A program made the translations under genes and the position numbers. Shown in pieces: positions 6,918 to 12,030 of a stretch of 12,030 nt of DNA; the stretch's first letter is position 1; the number at the start of each line of letters is the position of its first letter. Source of the stretch: Planctomycetaceae bacterium (GTDB taxonomy: Bacteria; Planctomycetota; Planctomycetia; Pirellulales; UBA1268); contig CANHYS010000022.1 of the NCBI GenBank assembly GCA_947464585.1, forward strand, positions 1-12,030. The letters run 5' to 3'. The notes under the pieces are model-generated. The model worked only from the letters and a program-made list of their open reading frames with translations, was not told where the DNA came from and did no database searches.

Positions 6918-7940
6918 ATGCTTTACACACCGAAAACGTTTTCGAAATGCTTTCCTCCAAGGATGGCGATCGCCTTTGTGTTGGTCGGAGTGACATGGAG
7001 CGGTGTCGCGCATGCCCAATCGCGGCGGCAGGCGTTGGATTACTTGCAAGAGATTGGAGGCAATAGAACGCTCGCGGGCCAGCACAACAAAGAGCCGAAT
7101 GCTGAGCCGGACAAGTGGACGAAGTGGATTTCACGCACCGTCGGCAAGACTCCCGCCCTGTGGAGTGGTGATTTCTTGTTCGGCCCCAAGGATGTCGCCA
7201 ACCGTCGCTTAATGATCGAAGAGGCACGGCGGCAGTGGGAGACGGGAGCGGTGGTCAGTCTTCTGTGGCATGCGTGTTCGCCGGCGTCGGCGGAGCCTTG
7301 CAAATGGAAGGGGGGAGTCCAGGCGAAACTGAGTGACGAGCAATGGGAGGATCTGTTCGACGAAACGTCGGAGATCCATAAGACGTTCAAGAAACGCCTA
7401 GACGATCTGGCTGATCACTTACAGTATCTGAAGGGGCATGACGTCGAGGTGCTCTTTCGCCCGTTTCACGAAATGAATCAAGGAGCATTTTGGTGGGGCG
7501 GCCGAAAGGGGCCCGATGGTACCGCCAAACTCTATCGGATGACCCATCACTACCTGACCGAGACGAAGGGGCTGGATAACCTGATCTGGGTCTATGACCT
7601 TCAGGATTTTAAAACGCTGCCCAGTGACCTGAACGACTACGATCCAGGCGATGAATACTGGGATGTCCTCGCGTTGGATGTGTACCGGACCAACGGGGTC
7701 GGTTATTCGACGAAGAAGTACGAGGCCGTCTTGAAGAAAGCAGGGGCAAAACCCATTGCCATCGGCGAGTGCGACATATTGCCTACCTCGGAGGAACTTG
7801 CGGCGCAACCGCGGTGGACGTTTTTTATGTGTTGGGCCGAATTGGTTCGGGAAAAGAACGCCGAATCCGCCATCCGTGCAGTGTACGAATCGGATCGAGT
7901 TGTAACACTCGATGAAATGCCTGGGTGGAAGCAGAAGTGA
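6918..7940 (+). CDS. Secreted GH26 beta-mannanase-like glycoside hydrolase
   Basis: The 340-residue protein has a signal peptide: basic n-region with Lys6, Lys10 and Arg15, hydrophobic AIAFVLVGVTW, and cleavage expected after AHA (33). The GH26 domain follows with LAGQHNKEP near its start. The acid/base motif FRPFHEMN holds Glu185 and is followed by FWWGG, and the predicted nucleophile Glu284 is in IAIGECD. GH26 enzymes retain configuration, and most cleave beta-1,4-mannan. The frame extends upstream to 6819 (TTG) with another ATG at 6843 preceded by GGGAG. I prefer 6918 because it places the signal peptide at the N-terminus, though its ribosome site is weak. It likely supplies oligosaccharides to the divergent symporter-GH130 genes. 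Confidence 0.87.
   Translation: MLYTPKTFSKCFPPRMAIAFVLVGVTWSGVAHAQSRRQALDYLQEIGGNRTLAGQHNKEPNAEPDKWTKWISRTVGKTPALWSGDFLFGPKDVANRRLMIEEARRQWETGAVVSLLWHACSPASAEPCKWKGGVQAKLSDEQWEDLFDETSEIHKTFKKRLDDLADHLQYLKGHDVEVLFRPFHEMNQGAFWWGGRKGPDGTAKLYRMTHHYLTETKGLDNLIWVYDLQDFKTLPSDLNDYDPGDEYWDVLALDVYRTNGVGYSTKKYEAVLKKAGAKPIAIGECDILPTSEELAAQPRWTFFMCWAELVREKNAESAIRAVYESDRVVTLDEMPGWKQK
6931..6944. promoter_or_regulatory. Perfect 14-bp palindrome at the GH26 5' end
   Basis: CGAAAACGTTTTCG is fully self-complementary with a central CG, the classic shape of a LacI-family operator. It lies 14 nt after the chosen GH26 start, within signal-peptide codons, or in the leader if translation begins at 6963. About one such palindrome is expected by chance in 12 kb, so only its position is suggestive. 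Confidence 0.3.
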
Positions 7941-7969
7941 CGGTGTTGAATTTCTAATACACGGTGCCC

Positions 7970-8023
7970 CGCGGCCCCCTCAACGCCTTCACGTTCAGAG
8001 AGAGAATGTGGGGGGGCTCCGCG
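7970..8023 (+). terminator. Hairpin downstream of GH26, possible terminator
   Basis: CGCGG at 7970-7974 pairs with CCGCG at 8019-8023. After a 2-nt bulge, five C residues pair with the G-run 8012-8016, extended by a wobble and two more pairs. The loop is about 24 nt. It begins 30 nt after the GH26 stop. There is no clear T-tract, so Rho-independent termination is uncertain. A smaller hairpin (CCAACT/AGTTGG, 8025-8042) follows directly. The rest of 7941-8177 shows nothing else I can name. Confidence 0.3.
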
Positions 8024-8133
8024 TCCAACTTGTTGCAGTTGGGACGTTCATGAAATCGCTTGACTAGGGATACAACGCCGCTGTCGTGCCCCGCGTAGCT
8101 CAATATCCGCACAAATCGCGGCATATTCCTTGA

Positions 8134-8155
8134 GCGGCCTTATGGTATTGGCCGC
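8134..8155 (+). promoter_or_regulatory. Leader hairpin before the 8178 gene
   Basis: GCGGCC (8134-8139) and GGCCGC (8150-8155) are perfect inverted arms with a 10-nt loop. They end 22 nt before the start codon at 8178, just upstream of its AAGGA ribosome site. This could affect translation or be an operator. No promoter elements were firmly identified. Confidence 0.3.
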
Positions 8156-8177
8156 CATTCACACCAAGGAATGTGCC

Positions 8178-8612
8178 ATGCACGATTTTCTCTCCACGCG
8201 CGCGGCCGATTTGTCGCGGCTCGCCATGACGATTCAGACGAACCTCGACTCTGCAGAAGACACGATTCAAAACATCAACCACACCCTCGCGGAATTAGCT
8301 TCGCTGGGGGTGCAAGATTTCCAGATCATCGGACCCGTGGTCTACGCCAGGCCGGCGTGTGCGTCGAGTGATGAAGACGATACGTTCACTCTCTTTCAAG
8401 CTGTTCTGCTGATGCCCGGTGGTATCGGAGGAGCCGTCTGGGATTCGGTCGAATACACCGAATACCTTGGGCGGCCCCACGGCGACCATACTGACCTGAG
8501 GCCTCGCTTCGTCTCGTATGCAGACTGCTTGCCGCTGGTTCGAGCGATGCTCGTCGCCCATGTCGGCGAAATGCTCGATCGACTGATGCGGGATGTCCGC
8601 CTGCTCGGATAA
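8178..8612 (+). CDS. Hypothetical protein, 144 residues
   Basis: I do not recognise a family. The start at 8178 is supported by AAGGA 8 nt upstream. The frame opens at 8130, but only with a TTG start. The protein has an N-terminal helical region (about 1-40, rich in Leu, Thr and Asn: LSRLAMTIQTNLDSAEDTIQ). A mixed region follows with QIIGPVVYARP and an acidic SSDEDD patch (about 63-68). A central part has VLLMPGGIGGAVWDSVEYTEY, and the C-terminal helix is VRAMLVAHVGEMLDRLMRDV. No signal peptide or membrane segment is visible, so it is probably cytoplasmic. GGIGGAVWD could be a turn in a beta-rich core. It stands alone between GH26 and the recombinase unit, followed by a hairpin that may terminate it. 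Confidence 0.7.
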   Translation: MHDFLSTRAADLSRLAMTIQTNLDSAEDTIQNINHTLAELASLGVQDFQIIGPVVYARPACASSDEDDTFTLFQAVLLMPGGIGGAVWDSVEYTEYLGRPHGDHTDLRPRFVSYADCLPLVRAMLVAHVGEMLDRLMRDVRLLG

Positions 8613-8617
8613 CGACA

Positions 8618-8655
8618 CGCTGGCCAGCGGGACGCTGGCGAAGTAATTCGTTTTT
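8618..8655 (+). terminator. Probable terminator after the 8178 gene
   Basis: GCCAGCG (8623-8629), a GGA loop and CGCTGGC (8633-8639) make a tight 7-bp hairpin starting 11 nt after the stop. A five-T run follows about 10 nt further on (around 8651-8655). The left side also forms an alternative 12-bp palindrome, CGCTGGCCAGCG (8618-8629). The distance to the T-run is longer than ideal. Confidence 0.45.
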
Positions 8656-8689
8656 CGCCGTGCCGCACTGATCAACGGCCGGCATGGTC

Positions 8690-8710
8690 GCCGCGGGCTG
8701 TTCCCGCGGC
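8690..8710. repeat. Inverted repeat with perfect 8-bp arms
   Basis: GCCGCGGG (8690-8697) and CCCGCGGC (8703-8710) are perfectly complementary around a CTGTT loop, giving a very stable all-GC hairpin. It lies in non-coding DNA after the 8178 gene. It may be a second terminator-like structure or part of a structured element with the repeat at 8740-8790. Confidence 0.6.
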
Positions 8711-8739
8711 AACGCCTCTGACGAGCTGAACTTTTCTCA

Positions 8740-8790
8740 ACCGGTGGCGTGCCGACTGGGGCCGATGCGGCTCCCGGGCACGCCACCGGT
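8740..8790. repeat. Large imperfect palindrome, 14-bp perfect outer arms
   Basis: ACCGGTGGCGTGCC (8740-8753) is perfectly complementary to GGCACGCCACCGGT (8777-8790). Inside, GGGGCCG (8758-8764) can pair with CGGCTCC (8768-8774, one G-T wobble) around an ATG loop. Overall it makes a two-tier hairpin of about 21 pairs. It sits 29 nt before the possible start at 8819. It resembles palindromic intergenic repeats or a recombinase/transposase recognition structure; which of these cannot be told here. Confidence 0.75.
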
Positions 8791-8818
8791 ATTTCATCCC
8801 TCCACCAAAAACAGACAC

Positions 8819-9031
8819 ATGCCCAAGAAACCACGTACCTCTGATTCCCCAACACCCGATGACAGCGACCCCATAAAGCAGCACGCCCGAATCGATGCCG
8901 ATCCGCCCTATGCAGCAACGCCTCCACGCGCAATCCATAACTTCCAGAAACTACTGGCCGAGTTGATTGCTCGAAGATTGCTAACGGACAGTGACGGTTC
9001 GTCGGACACGCCAACACGTAACAACGAGTGA
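8819..9031 (+). CDS. Possible small hypothetical protein, 70 residues
   Basis: The frame from ATG 8819 encodes a hydrophilic, Pro/Asp/Ser-rich N-terminal half (MPKKPRTSDSPTPDDSDP). An amphipathic helix (IHNFQKLLAELIARRLLTD, about residues 42-60) and a polar tail follow. No convincing ribosome-binding site precedes it. The frame is open from 8684, but that stretch crosses the strong hairpins and is unlikely to be coding. I do not recognise a family. A small regulator or partner of the recombinase unit is conceivable. If it is not a gene, 8613-9156 is a 544-nt non-coding, hairpin-rich interval. Confidence 0.4.
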   Translation: MPKKPRTSDSPTPDDSDPIKQHARIDADPPYAATPPRAIHNFQKLLAELIARRLLTDSDGSSDTPTRNNE

Positions 9032-9032
9032 C

Positions 9033-9054
9033 CTGTTAACAAAGCTGTTAACAA
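9033..9054. repeat. Tandem CTGTTAACAA repeat, paired operators or binding sites
   Basis: CTGTTAACAA occurs twice (9033-9042 and 9045-9054) separated by AG. Each copy contains the perfect palindrome TGTTAACA, with centres 12 bp apart, close to one helical turn. This spacing suits cooperative binding by a dimeric protein. It lies just after the stop of the 70-residue frame and about 100 nt before the recombinase unit, so it may regulate that unit or be a recombinase site. Confidence 0.55.
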
Positions 9055-9090
9055 TCGTGGAGCCGGTTCGCTGCTGGGCCGGCTCCACGA
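9055..9090. repeat. Inverted repeat with perfect 12-bp arms
   Basis: TCGTGGAGCCGG (9055-9066) is the exact complement of CCGGCTCCACGA (9079-9090), with a 12-nt loop. It directly abuts the tandem TGTTAACA sites. There is no T-run after it on the plus strand, so an intrinsic terminator is not certain. The region 9091-9156 that follows shows no confident promoter. Confidence 0.7.
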
Positions 9091-9156
9091 GGACTTACAG
9101 ACTGAAAGTGTAAACAAAATGTATCTGCAGCAGAACGCTTGCTTTTTGAGACCTCA

Positions 9157-9768
9157 ATGGAGACAATTACTGTTTCGAATCAATCCGAATGGATCGCCAA
9201 TCGTCTCATGGAGCGGGGTATGAAAAGATTGTCTACAAGCACGAGGCGGCCGGGTGGTAAGCGGAAGCCTGCTGGCAGCCAAGCAAGCCAGGAGGTCGTG
9301 GCGTTCACCGCTGCCGTCCTGCGGCAGATGGATCACGCGGCCAACCTCGTGGCCGCATTCTTCCGAAGTATGAGTATGTTGGACGGCAATGGCGTGACGC
9401 TCTCGGCCCTGCCTGGGCAGTTCCTGCTCGAACTTGCTGCATTACTCCAAGTACGGGAGTGGCATGCTGCTGGTGTGATCCCGTGTACCGATCAGGATGG
9501 GGCATCGATTGACGACAGGATTGGCCAGGCGATTGTGCGGTTCCGTGACGACCCGGTAGGCGTGGCGGGCGGCCGCCGCGGGTCGGAGGCTGTGGTTGCA
9601 GTGCTGCGGCGCTGGAACGAGTCGTGCTGCCCGGCAGCCCGGGCACATTTGGGCAGTGACGTTGCTTTGCACTGGGATTCACGCCTCGACGTCGATCAGA
9701 TCATCGACGTGTTTGCCGACTTCCTCTGCCGGCACCGCAATGCTCCGCATAAAACGGAGGTGAAATGA
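9157..9768 (+). CDS. Unknown protein upstream of serine recombinase
   Basis: I do not recognise this 203-residue protein. From ATG 9157 it has a basic, low-complexity N-terminal stretch (LSTSTRRPGGKRKP). A largely helical body follows: VVAFTAAVLRQMDHAANLVAAFF, a Leu-rich LPGQFLLELAALLQVREW, and a C-terminal DVDQIIDVFADFLCRHR. No signal peptide or membrane segment is visible. The ribosome site at 9157 is weak; ATG 9220 has GGAG at good distance and may be the true start, giving 182 residues. Its TGA overlaps the recombinase ATG (ATGA), so the two are translationally coupled. It is probably an accessory factor of the recombinase, for example controlling direction or DNA binding. That role is inference from position and basic N-terminus. 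Confidence 0.7.
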   Translation: METITVSNQSEWIANRLMERGMKRLSTSTRRPGGKRKPAGSQASQEVVAFTAAVLRQMDHAANLVAAFFRSMSMLDGNGVTLSALPGQFLLELAALLQVREWHAAGVIPCTDQDGASIDDRIGQAIVRFRDDPVGVAGGRRGSEAVVAVLRRWNESCCPAARAHLGSDVALHWDSRLDVDQIIDVFADFLCRHRNAPHKTEVK

Positions 9769-11900
9769 TGGGCGCGCGAATCAAGCAGGAAGGCCGCGTC
9801 TACCTGCGGCGAAGTTCGTCGGGGCAGGAATCGTCGCTGGCTACGCAATTGCAGTGGGCGATCGATAAGGCGAAGGGCCGCGGTGTGCCCCTGGCGGCGA
9901 CACTCGCGGACCTAGAGCACATGCAGCGCCATCAGCTGGCATCGTATCGGGGAATCTACCTGGATGATGCAGTGAGCGGAGGCAGGACAAAGCGACCAGG
10001 CTTTGACGCCATGCTCGCGGGTATCCGGCAGAACCTGAAGGTTTCCCACCTGTTCGTATTCAAACGAGATCGGCTGGGGCGGCCTCGTGATCCCCTCGAC
10101 ATGATGGTCGTCGAGCGAGATCTACGATCCTGGGGCGTGATGATTGAAATGTCCGATGGCGTCATCGATCCGAGCGAGCAAGGGACTAACGCCTTGGGCC
10201 AGAAAGCCATGTCGCTTTTCGGCTATTTCGAAAGCGGCGAGTTCAGCAAAAAACTCTCGGAGCGGATCGTGTTGGTGCAGGTCGCGAATGCCAGCCGGGG
10301 CTACAGCGCCGGCGGCAGACCGCCCTACGGTTTCGGTCGCTTCTTGGTCGATGCGTCCGGACGCGTGGTCGAGGAACTCAAGGCCCGTCGCAAGGTCAAG
10401 GAGCCAGGCTGTCATGTGCGGTTCCTGCCGACCGACGAGTCAAAAATTGGCGTCTGGGTGAGGATCCTCGAATGGCTCGAGACGGGCTGGGGCTATAAAC
10501 GGGTTGCGGAGCACCTCAACAAGCTTGGCATTCCCGCGCCGGACATCGGCCGTGTACGTGGCGGCAGAACATTCGCGGGCCGTGTATCGGGGAAATGGAA
10601 CCACAACACGGTGCGATCGCTCGCGATGAATCCGCTGATCATCGGCGAAAAGGAATACGGTCGATTCAGCCGAGGAATGCACTTTCGCGTAGGACCGGGC
10701 GGTCCGCGGGCTGTGAGCGAGGACGAATTGTTTGCCGACGGTTCGGGTCGTGTGATCGAGAACGATAGCACGTTATGGATCCGTGCCGATTCCGGCGGAG
10801 GCGCGTTCTTCGATGCTGACCGTTGGCATCGTCTCCAGGCCAAACTGGCCGAGCGTGGCCAGGCCCAGCGTGGCAAACGCAGGGCCAGCGACCCCAACGC
10901 ATACCCGCTCGCCACCCGGGTGTTTGATCTGACGGATGGGTGCGGATCAATCATGCAGGGGGCTGCTCGTAGGGATCGGGGCGAAGGACGGCCGACGTAT
11001 CGATGCGGCGTGTATATGAAACGCCGGGGCGAGTGCCATCACAATACGGTCGATGCCGAGGCCCTCTTGCGATTTGCCGTCAGTACGATCGCGACAATCG
11101 TGAAAAGGGCTGCCGGTATGGAAAAGCTGAGGGCTGCCATCCGGGCTCGGATCGAGGCGTTGGCGGTGGAGTCACGGTCACCGGAGCAAGCTGTCCGTGA
11201 TGAACTCGAGTCCAAGGTGCAACGGCTCAGGCGGCAAGTCGAACAGGCTCCCCGGCGCATCCTCGAAGAAGAGGACGAGGCGATGCGTGCACAGTTGAGG
11301 TCGGCGGCCCGTGATCTTTCGGTCGAGTTGGCTGATGCGGAGCAGCAGCTGGATCAAGCGAGCTCCCACGGTGCCGCAGGAGGCGTGGGTGACATCGAGG
11401 AGGAGGTCCAGAAGGCCATGGATCTCCTGCAGCGGGTCGAGATCGTGTGCGCGGATCCGGTCGCCCGGGGTGAGCTCCCCAGAGTGCTCGACGACCTGGG
11501 CCTCCGGATTGGACTCAACTTCCGTGCAGGCATCACGAATAATCGGCCGGCACGGGTGCTTCAGGGTGGCATCATGGCGTTTGGCAACCGGCTGCTGCCC
11601 TGCCCATTACGGACGAGTGGCGGCCGCCCGATCGTCGGCGGGCAGCCACCGCAGGAGCACGGGCACGCTCATGACCAGCACCCTGACGGCGGCTGTGATG
11701 GCCGCCATGAAGAACACTTCGGCAAGGCTCAGAGCCCTGCCGGTAGTAGAACTGCCCCTTCGCGTCGAAGGGGCAAGTCGACCGAAACGAACGACCCGTC
11801 GCGGGGCGGCGGTGTCGGGACTTCGGTCGATGCCAAAAACCCTCGTCAGCCGACTAGGACCGGACGGTTATCCAAAGGGAATAGCAGCGGCCGGACTTGA
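9765..11900 (+). CDS. Large serine recombinase
   Basis: The frame encodes 711 residues. The resolvase catalytic domain (about 10-170) has YLRRS with nucleophile Ser17, then DDAVSGG, KRPGFDAML and FKRDRLGR. The Recombinase domain (about 180-310) opens with GGRPPYGFG and includes ILEWLETGWGYKRVAEHLN. A zinc-ribbon-like region has Cys393, Cys414 and Cys424, but Thr390 where a fourth Cys is usual. A charged coiled coil spans about 452-536, and the recognisable family end is near residue 616. The last 95 residues are polar, low-complexity and run into the convergent tRNA gene. GGAGGT precedes the two tandem ATGs; the second (9768) is equally possible. Such enzymes integrate or excise phages and mobile elements by strand exchange at short att sites. 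Confidence 0.88.
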   Translation: MMGARIKQEGRVYLRRSSSGQESSLATQLQWAIDKAKGRGVPLAATLADLEHMQRHQLASYRGIYLDDAVSGGRTKRPGFDAMLAGIRQNLKVSHLFVFKRDRLGRPRDPLDMMVVERDLRSWGVMIEMSDGVIDPSEQGTNALGQKAMSLFGYFESGEFSKKLSERIVLVQVANASRGYSAGGRPPYGFGRFLVDASGRVVEELKARRKVKEPGCHVRFLPTDESKIGVWVRILEWLETGWGYKRVAEHLNKLGIPAPDIGRVRGGRTFAGRVSGKWNHNTVRSLAMNPLIIGEKEYGRFSRGMHFRVGPGGPRAVSEDELFADGSGRVIENDSTLWIRADSGGGAFFDADRWHRLQAKLAERGQAQRGKRRASDPNAYPLATRVFDLTDGCGSIMQGAARRDRGEGRPTYRCGVYMKRRGECHHNTVDAEALLRFAVSTIATIVKRAAGMEKLRAAIRARIEALAVESRSPEQAVRDELESKVQRLRRQVEQAPRRILEEEDEAMRAQLRSAARDLSVELADAEQQLDQASSHGAAGGVGDIEEEVQKAMDLLQRVEIVCADPVARGELPRVLDDLGLRIGLNFRAGITNNRPARVLQGGIMAFGNRLLPCPLRTSGGRPIVGGQPPQEHGHAHDQHPDGGCDGRHEEHFGKAQSPAGSRTAPSRRRGKSTETNDPSRGGGVGTSVDAKNPRQPTRTGRLSKGNSSGRT
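11753..11775. repeat. Hairpin with perfect 10-bp arms in recombinase tail
   Basis: TGCCCCTTCG (11753-11762), a CGT loop and CGAAGGGGCA (11766-11775) form a perfect hairpin. It lies inside the atypical C-terminal tail of the recombinase frame, about 107 nt from the tRNA 3' end. It could be a terminator-like structure for converging transcripts, but there is no marked T-run on either side. Its place in supposed coding sequence supports the view that the tail is not native. Confidence 0.6.
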
Positions 11901-11955
11901 ACCGGCGACACCCGGCTTATGAAGCCGGTGCTCTAACCAACTGAGCTACGCTGCC
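11882..11955 (-). tRNA. tRNA-Met (anticodon CAT)
   Basis: The 74-nt minus-strand sequence folds as a full cloverleaf. The acceptor stem is GGCAGCG with CGCTGCT (G1-U72 wobble) and the D arm is GCTC/GAGC. The anticodon stem is CCGGC/GCCGG with loop TTCATAA. A 5-nt variable loop is followed by a T arm GCCGG/CCGGC with loop TTCAAGT, and discriminator A73. CCA is not encoded. The stems do not show the three G-C pairs of an initiator anticodon stem, so this is an elongator Met tRNA. A lysidine-modified Ile(CAT) tRNA cannot be fully excluded. The recombinase frame on the other strand ends 19 nt inside its 3' end. Confidence 0.95.
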
Positions 11956-11960
11956 ACACT

Positions 11961-11988
11961 CGGTCAGCCGCCCTGAGGGCGATGACCG
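11961..11988 (-). promoter_or_regulatory. Leader hairpin between promoter and tRNA-Met
   Basis: CGGTCA (11961-11966) pairs with TGACCG (11983-11988), and the inner CGCCC (11969-11973) pairs with GGGCG (11977-11981) around TGA. This stem of about 11 pairs would lie in the tRNA 5' leader. It may aid processing or be a regulatory site. Confidence 0.4.
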
Positions 11989-11998
11989 TCGTTGCCAA

Positions 11999-12027
11999 AA
12001 TATACCCCGTCGATCGCGGGCCGTCAG
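11999..12027 (-). promoter_or_regulatory. Predicted sigma70-type promoter of tRNA-Met
   Basis: On the minus strand CTGACG (12027-12022, 4/6 to the -35 consensus) is followed after exactly 17 nt by TATATT (12004-11999, 5/6 to the -10 consensus). Transcription would start near 11992, about 37 nt before the mature tRNA 5' end. Confidence 0.55.
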
Positions 12028-12030
12028 CCG

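Noticed and set aside
8295..9017. Minus-strand open frame of 240 codons across the 8178 gene and hairpin region
   Set aside because: It crosses several perfect hairpins, has no convincing ribosome site and conflicts with the better supported plus-strand gene.
9033..9054. Tandem CTGTTAACAA as a start of a CRISPR array
   Set aside because: There are only two 10-bp units separated by 2 bp, with no spacer-repeat pattern and no cas genes in the window.
11882..11890. G1-U72 pair in tRNA-Met as a scar of integration
   Set aside because: As far as I recall, a wobble at the first acceptor pair occurs in ordinary bacterial Met/Ile(CAT) tRNAs, so it is no evidence by itself.
11311..11922. Plus-strand frame ending GLEPATPGL
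   Set aside because: This ending is the well-known spurious translation of a tRNA 3' half on the opposite strand, and the frame overlaps the real recombinase frame.

Overview
The window looks like chromosomal DNA of a GC-rich planctomycete, probably in or near the Pirellulales. The strongest sign is a DUF1559 protein with a pseudopilin-type N-terminus, a family hugely expanded in Planctomycetes. The secreted glycan-degrading and esterase genes fit that lifestyle. Assignment below phylum is inference.

Region 1 (1-6917, minus strand): seven genes run head to tail: GH130 glycoside phosphorylase, SSS-family sodium:solute symporter, LacI-family regulator, DUF1559 pseudopilin-like protein, secreted alpha/beta-hydrolase, MadL, and MadM (cut by the window edge). 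Spacing is tight: 3 nt between GH130 and the symporter, 25 nt overlap between symporter and regulator, and an ATGA overlap between hydrolase and madL. The only sizeable gap (99 nt, upstream of DUF1559) holds a promoter and an operator-like palindrome.

Region 2 (6672-7940): a divergent promoter region separates GH130 from a plus-strand gene for a secreted GH26 beta-mannanase-like enzyme. An operator-like palindrome resembling the one before DUF1559 sits across both divergent promoters. The simplest reading is a beta-mannan utilisation locus. GH26 cuts mannan outside the cytoplasm, the symporter imports products, GH130 phosphorolyses beta-mannosides inside, and the LacI regulator controls both directions. 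The hydrolase plus MadLM may remove acyl groups and import the released carboxylate, but their substrate is not shown by the sequence.

Region 3 (7941-9156): gene-poor and rich in inverted repeats. It holds one 144-residue hypothetical protein and one doubtful 70-residue protein. It also has several strong hairpins, including 14-bp and 12-bp perfect arms, and a tandem pair of TGTTAACA palindromes.

Region 4 (9157-12030): a two-gene unit with a 4-base overlap, encoding an unrecognised 203-residue protein and a large serine recombinase. The recombinase frame runs about 95 residues past the recognisable family end and stops inside the 3' part of a convergent tRNA-Met(CAT) gene. That tRNA has a good sigma70-type promoter. 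Region 4, perhaps with part of region 3, is probably an integrated or decaying mobile element, but no attachment-site duplication could be found in the window.
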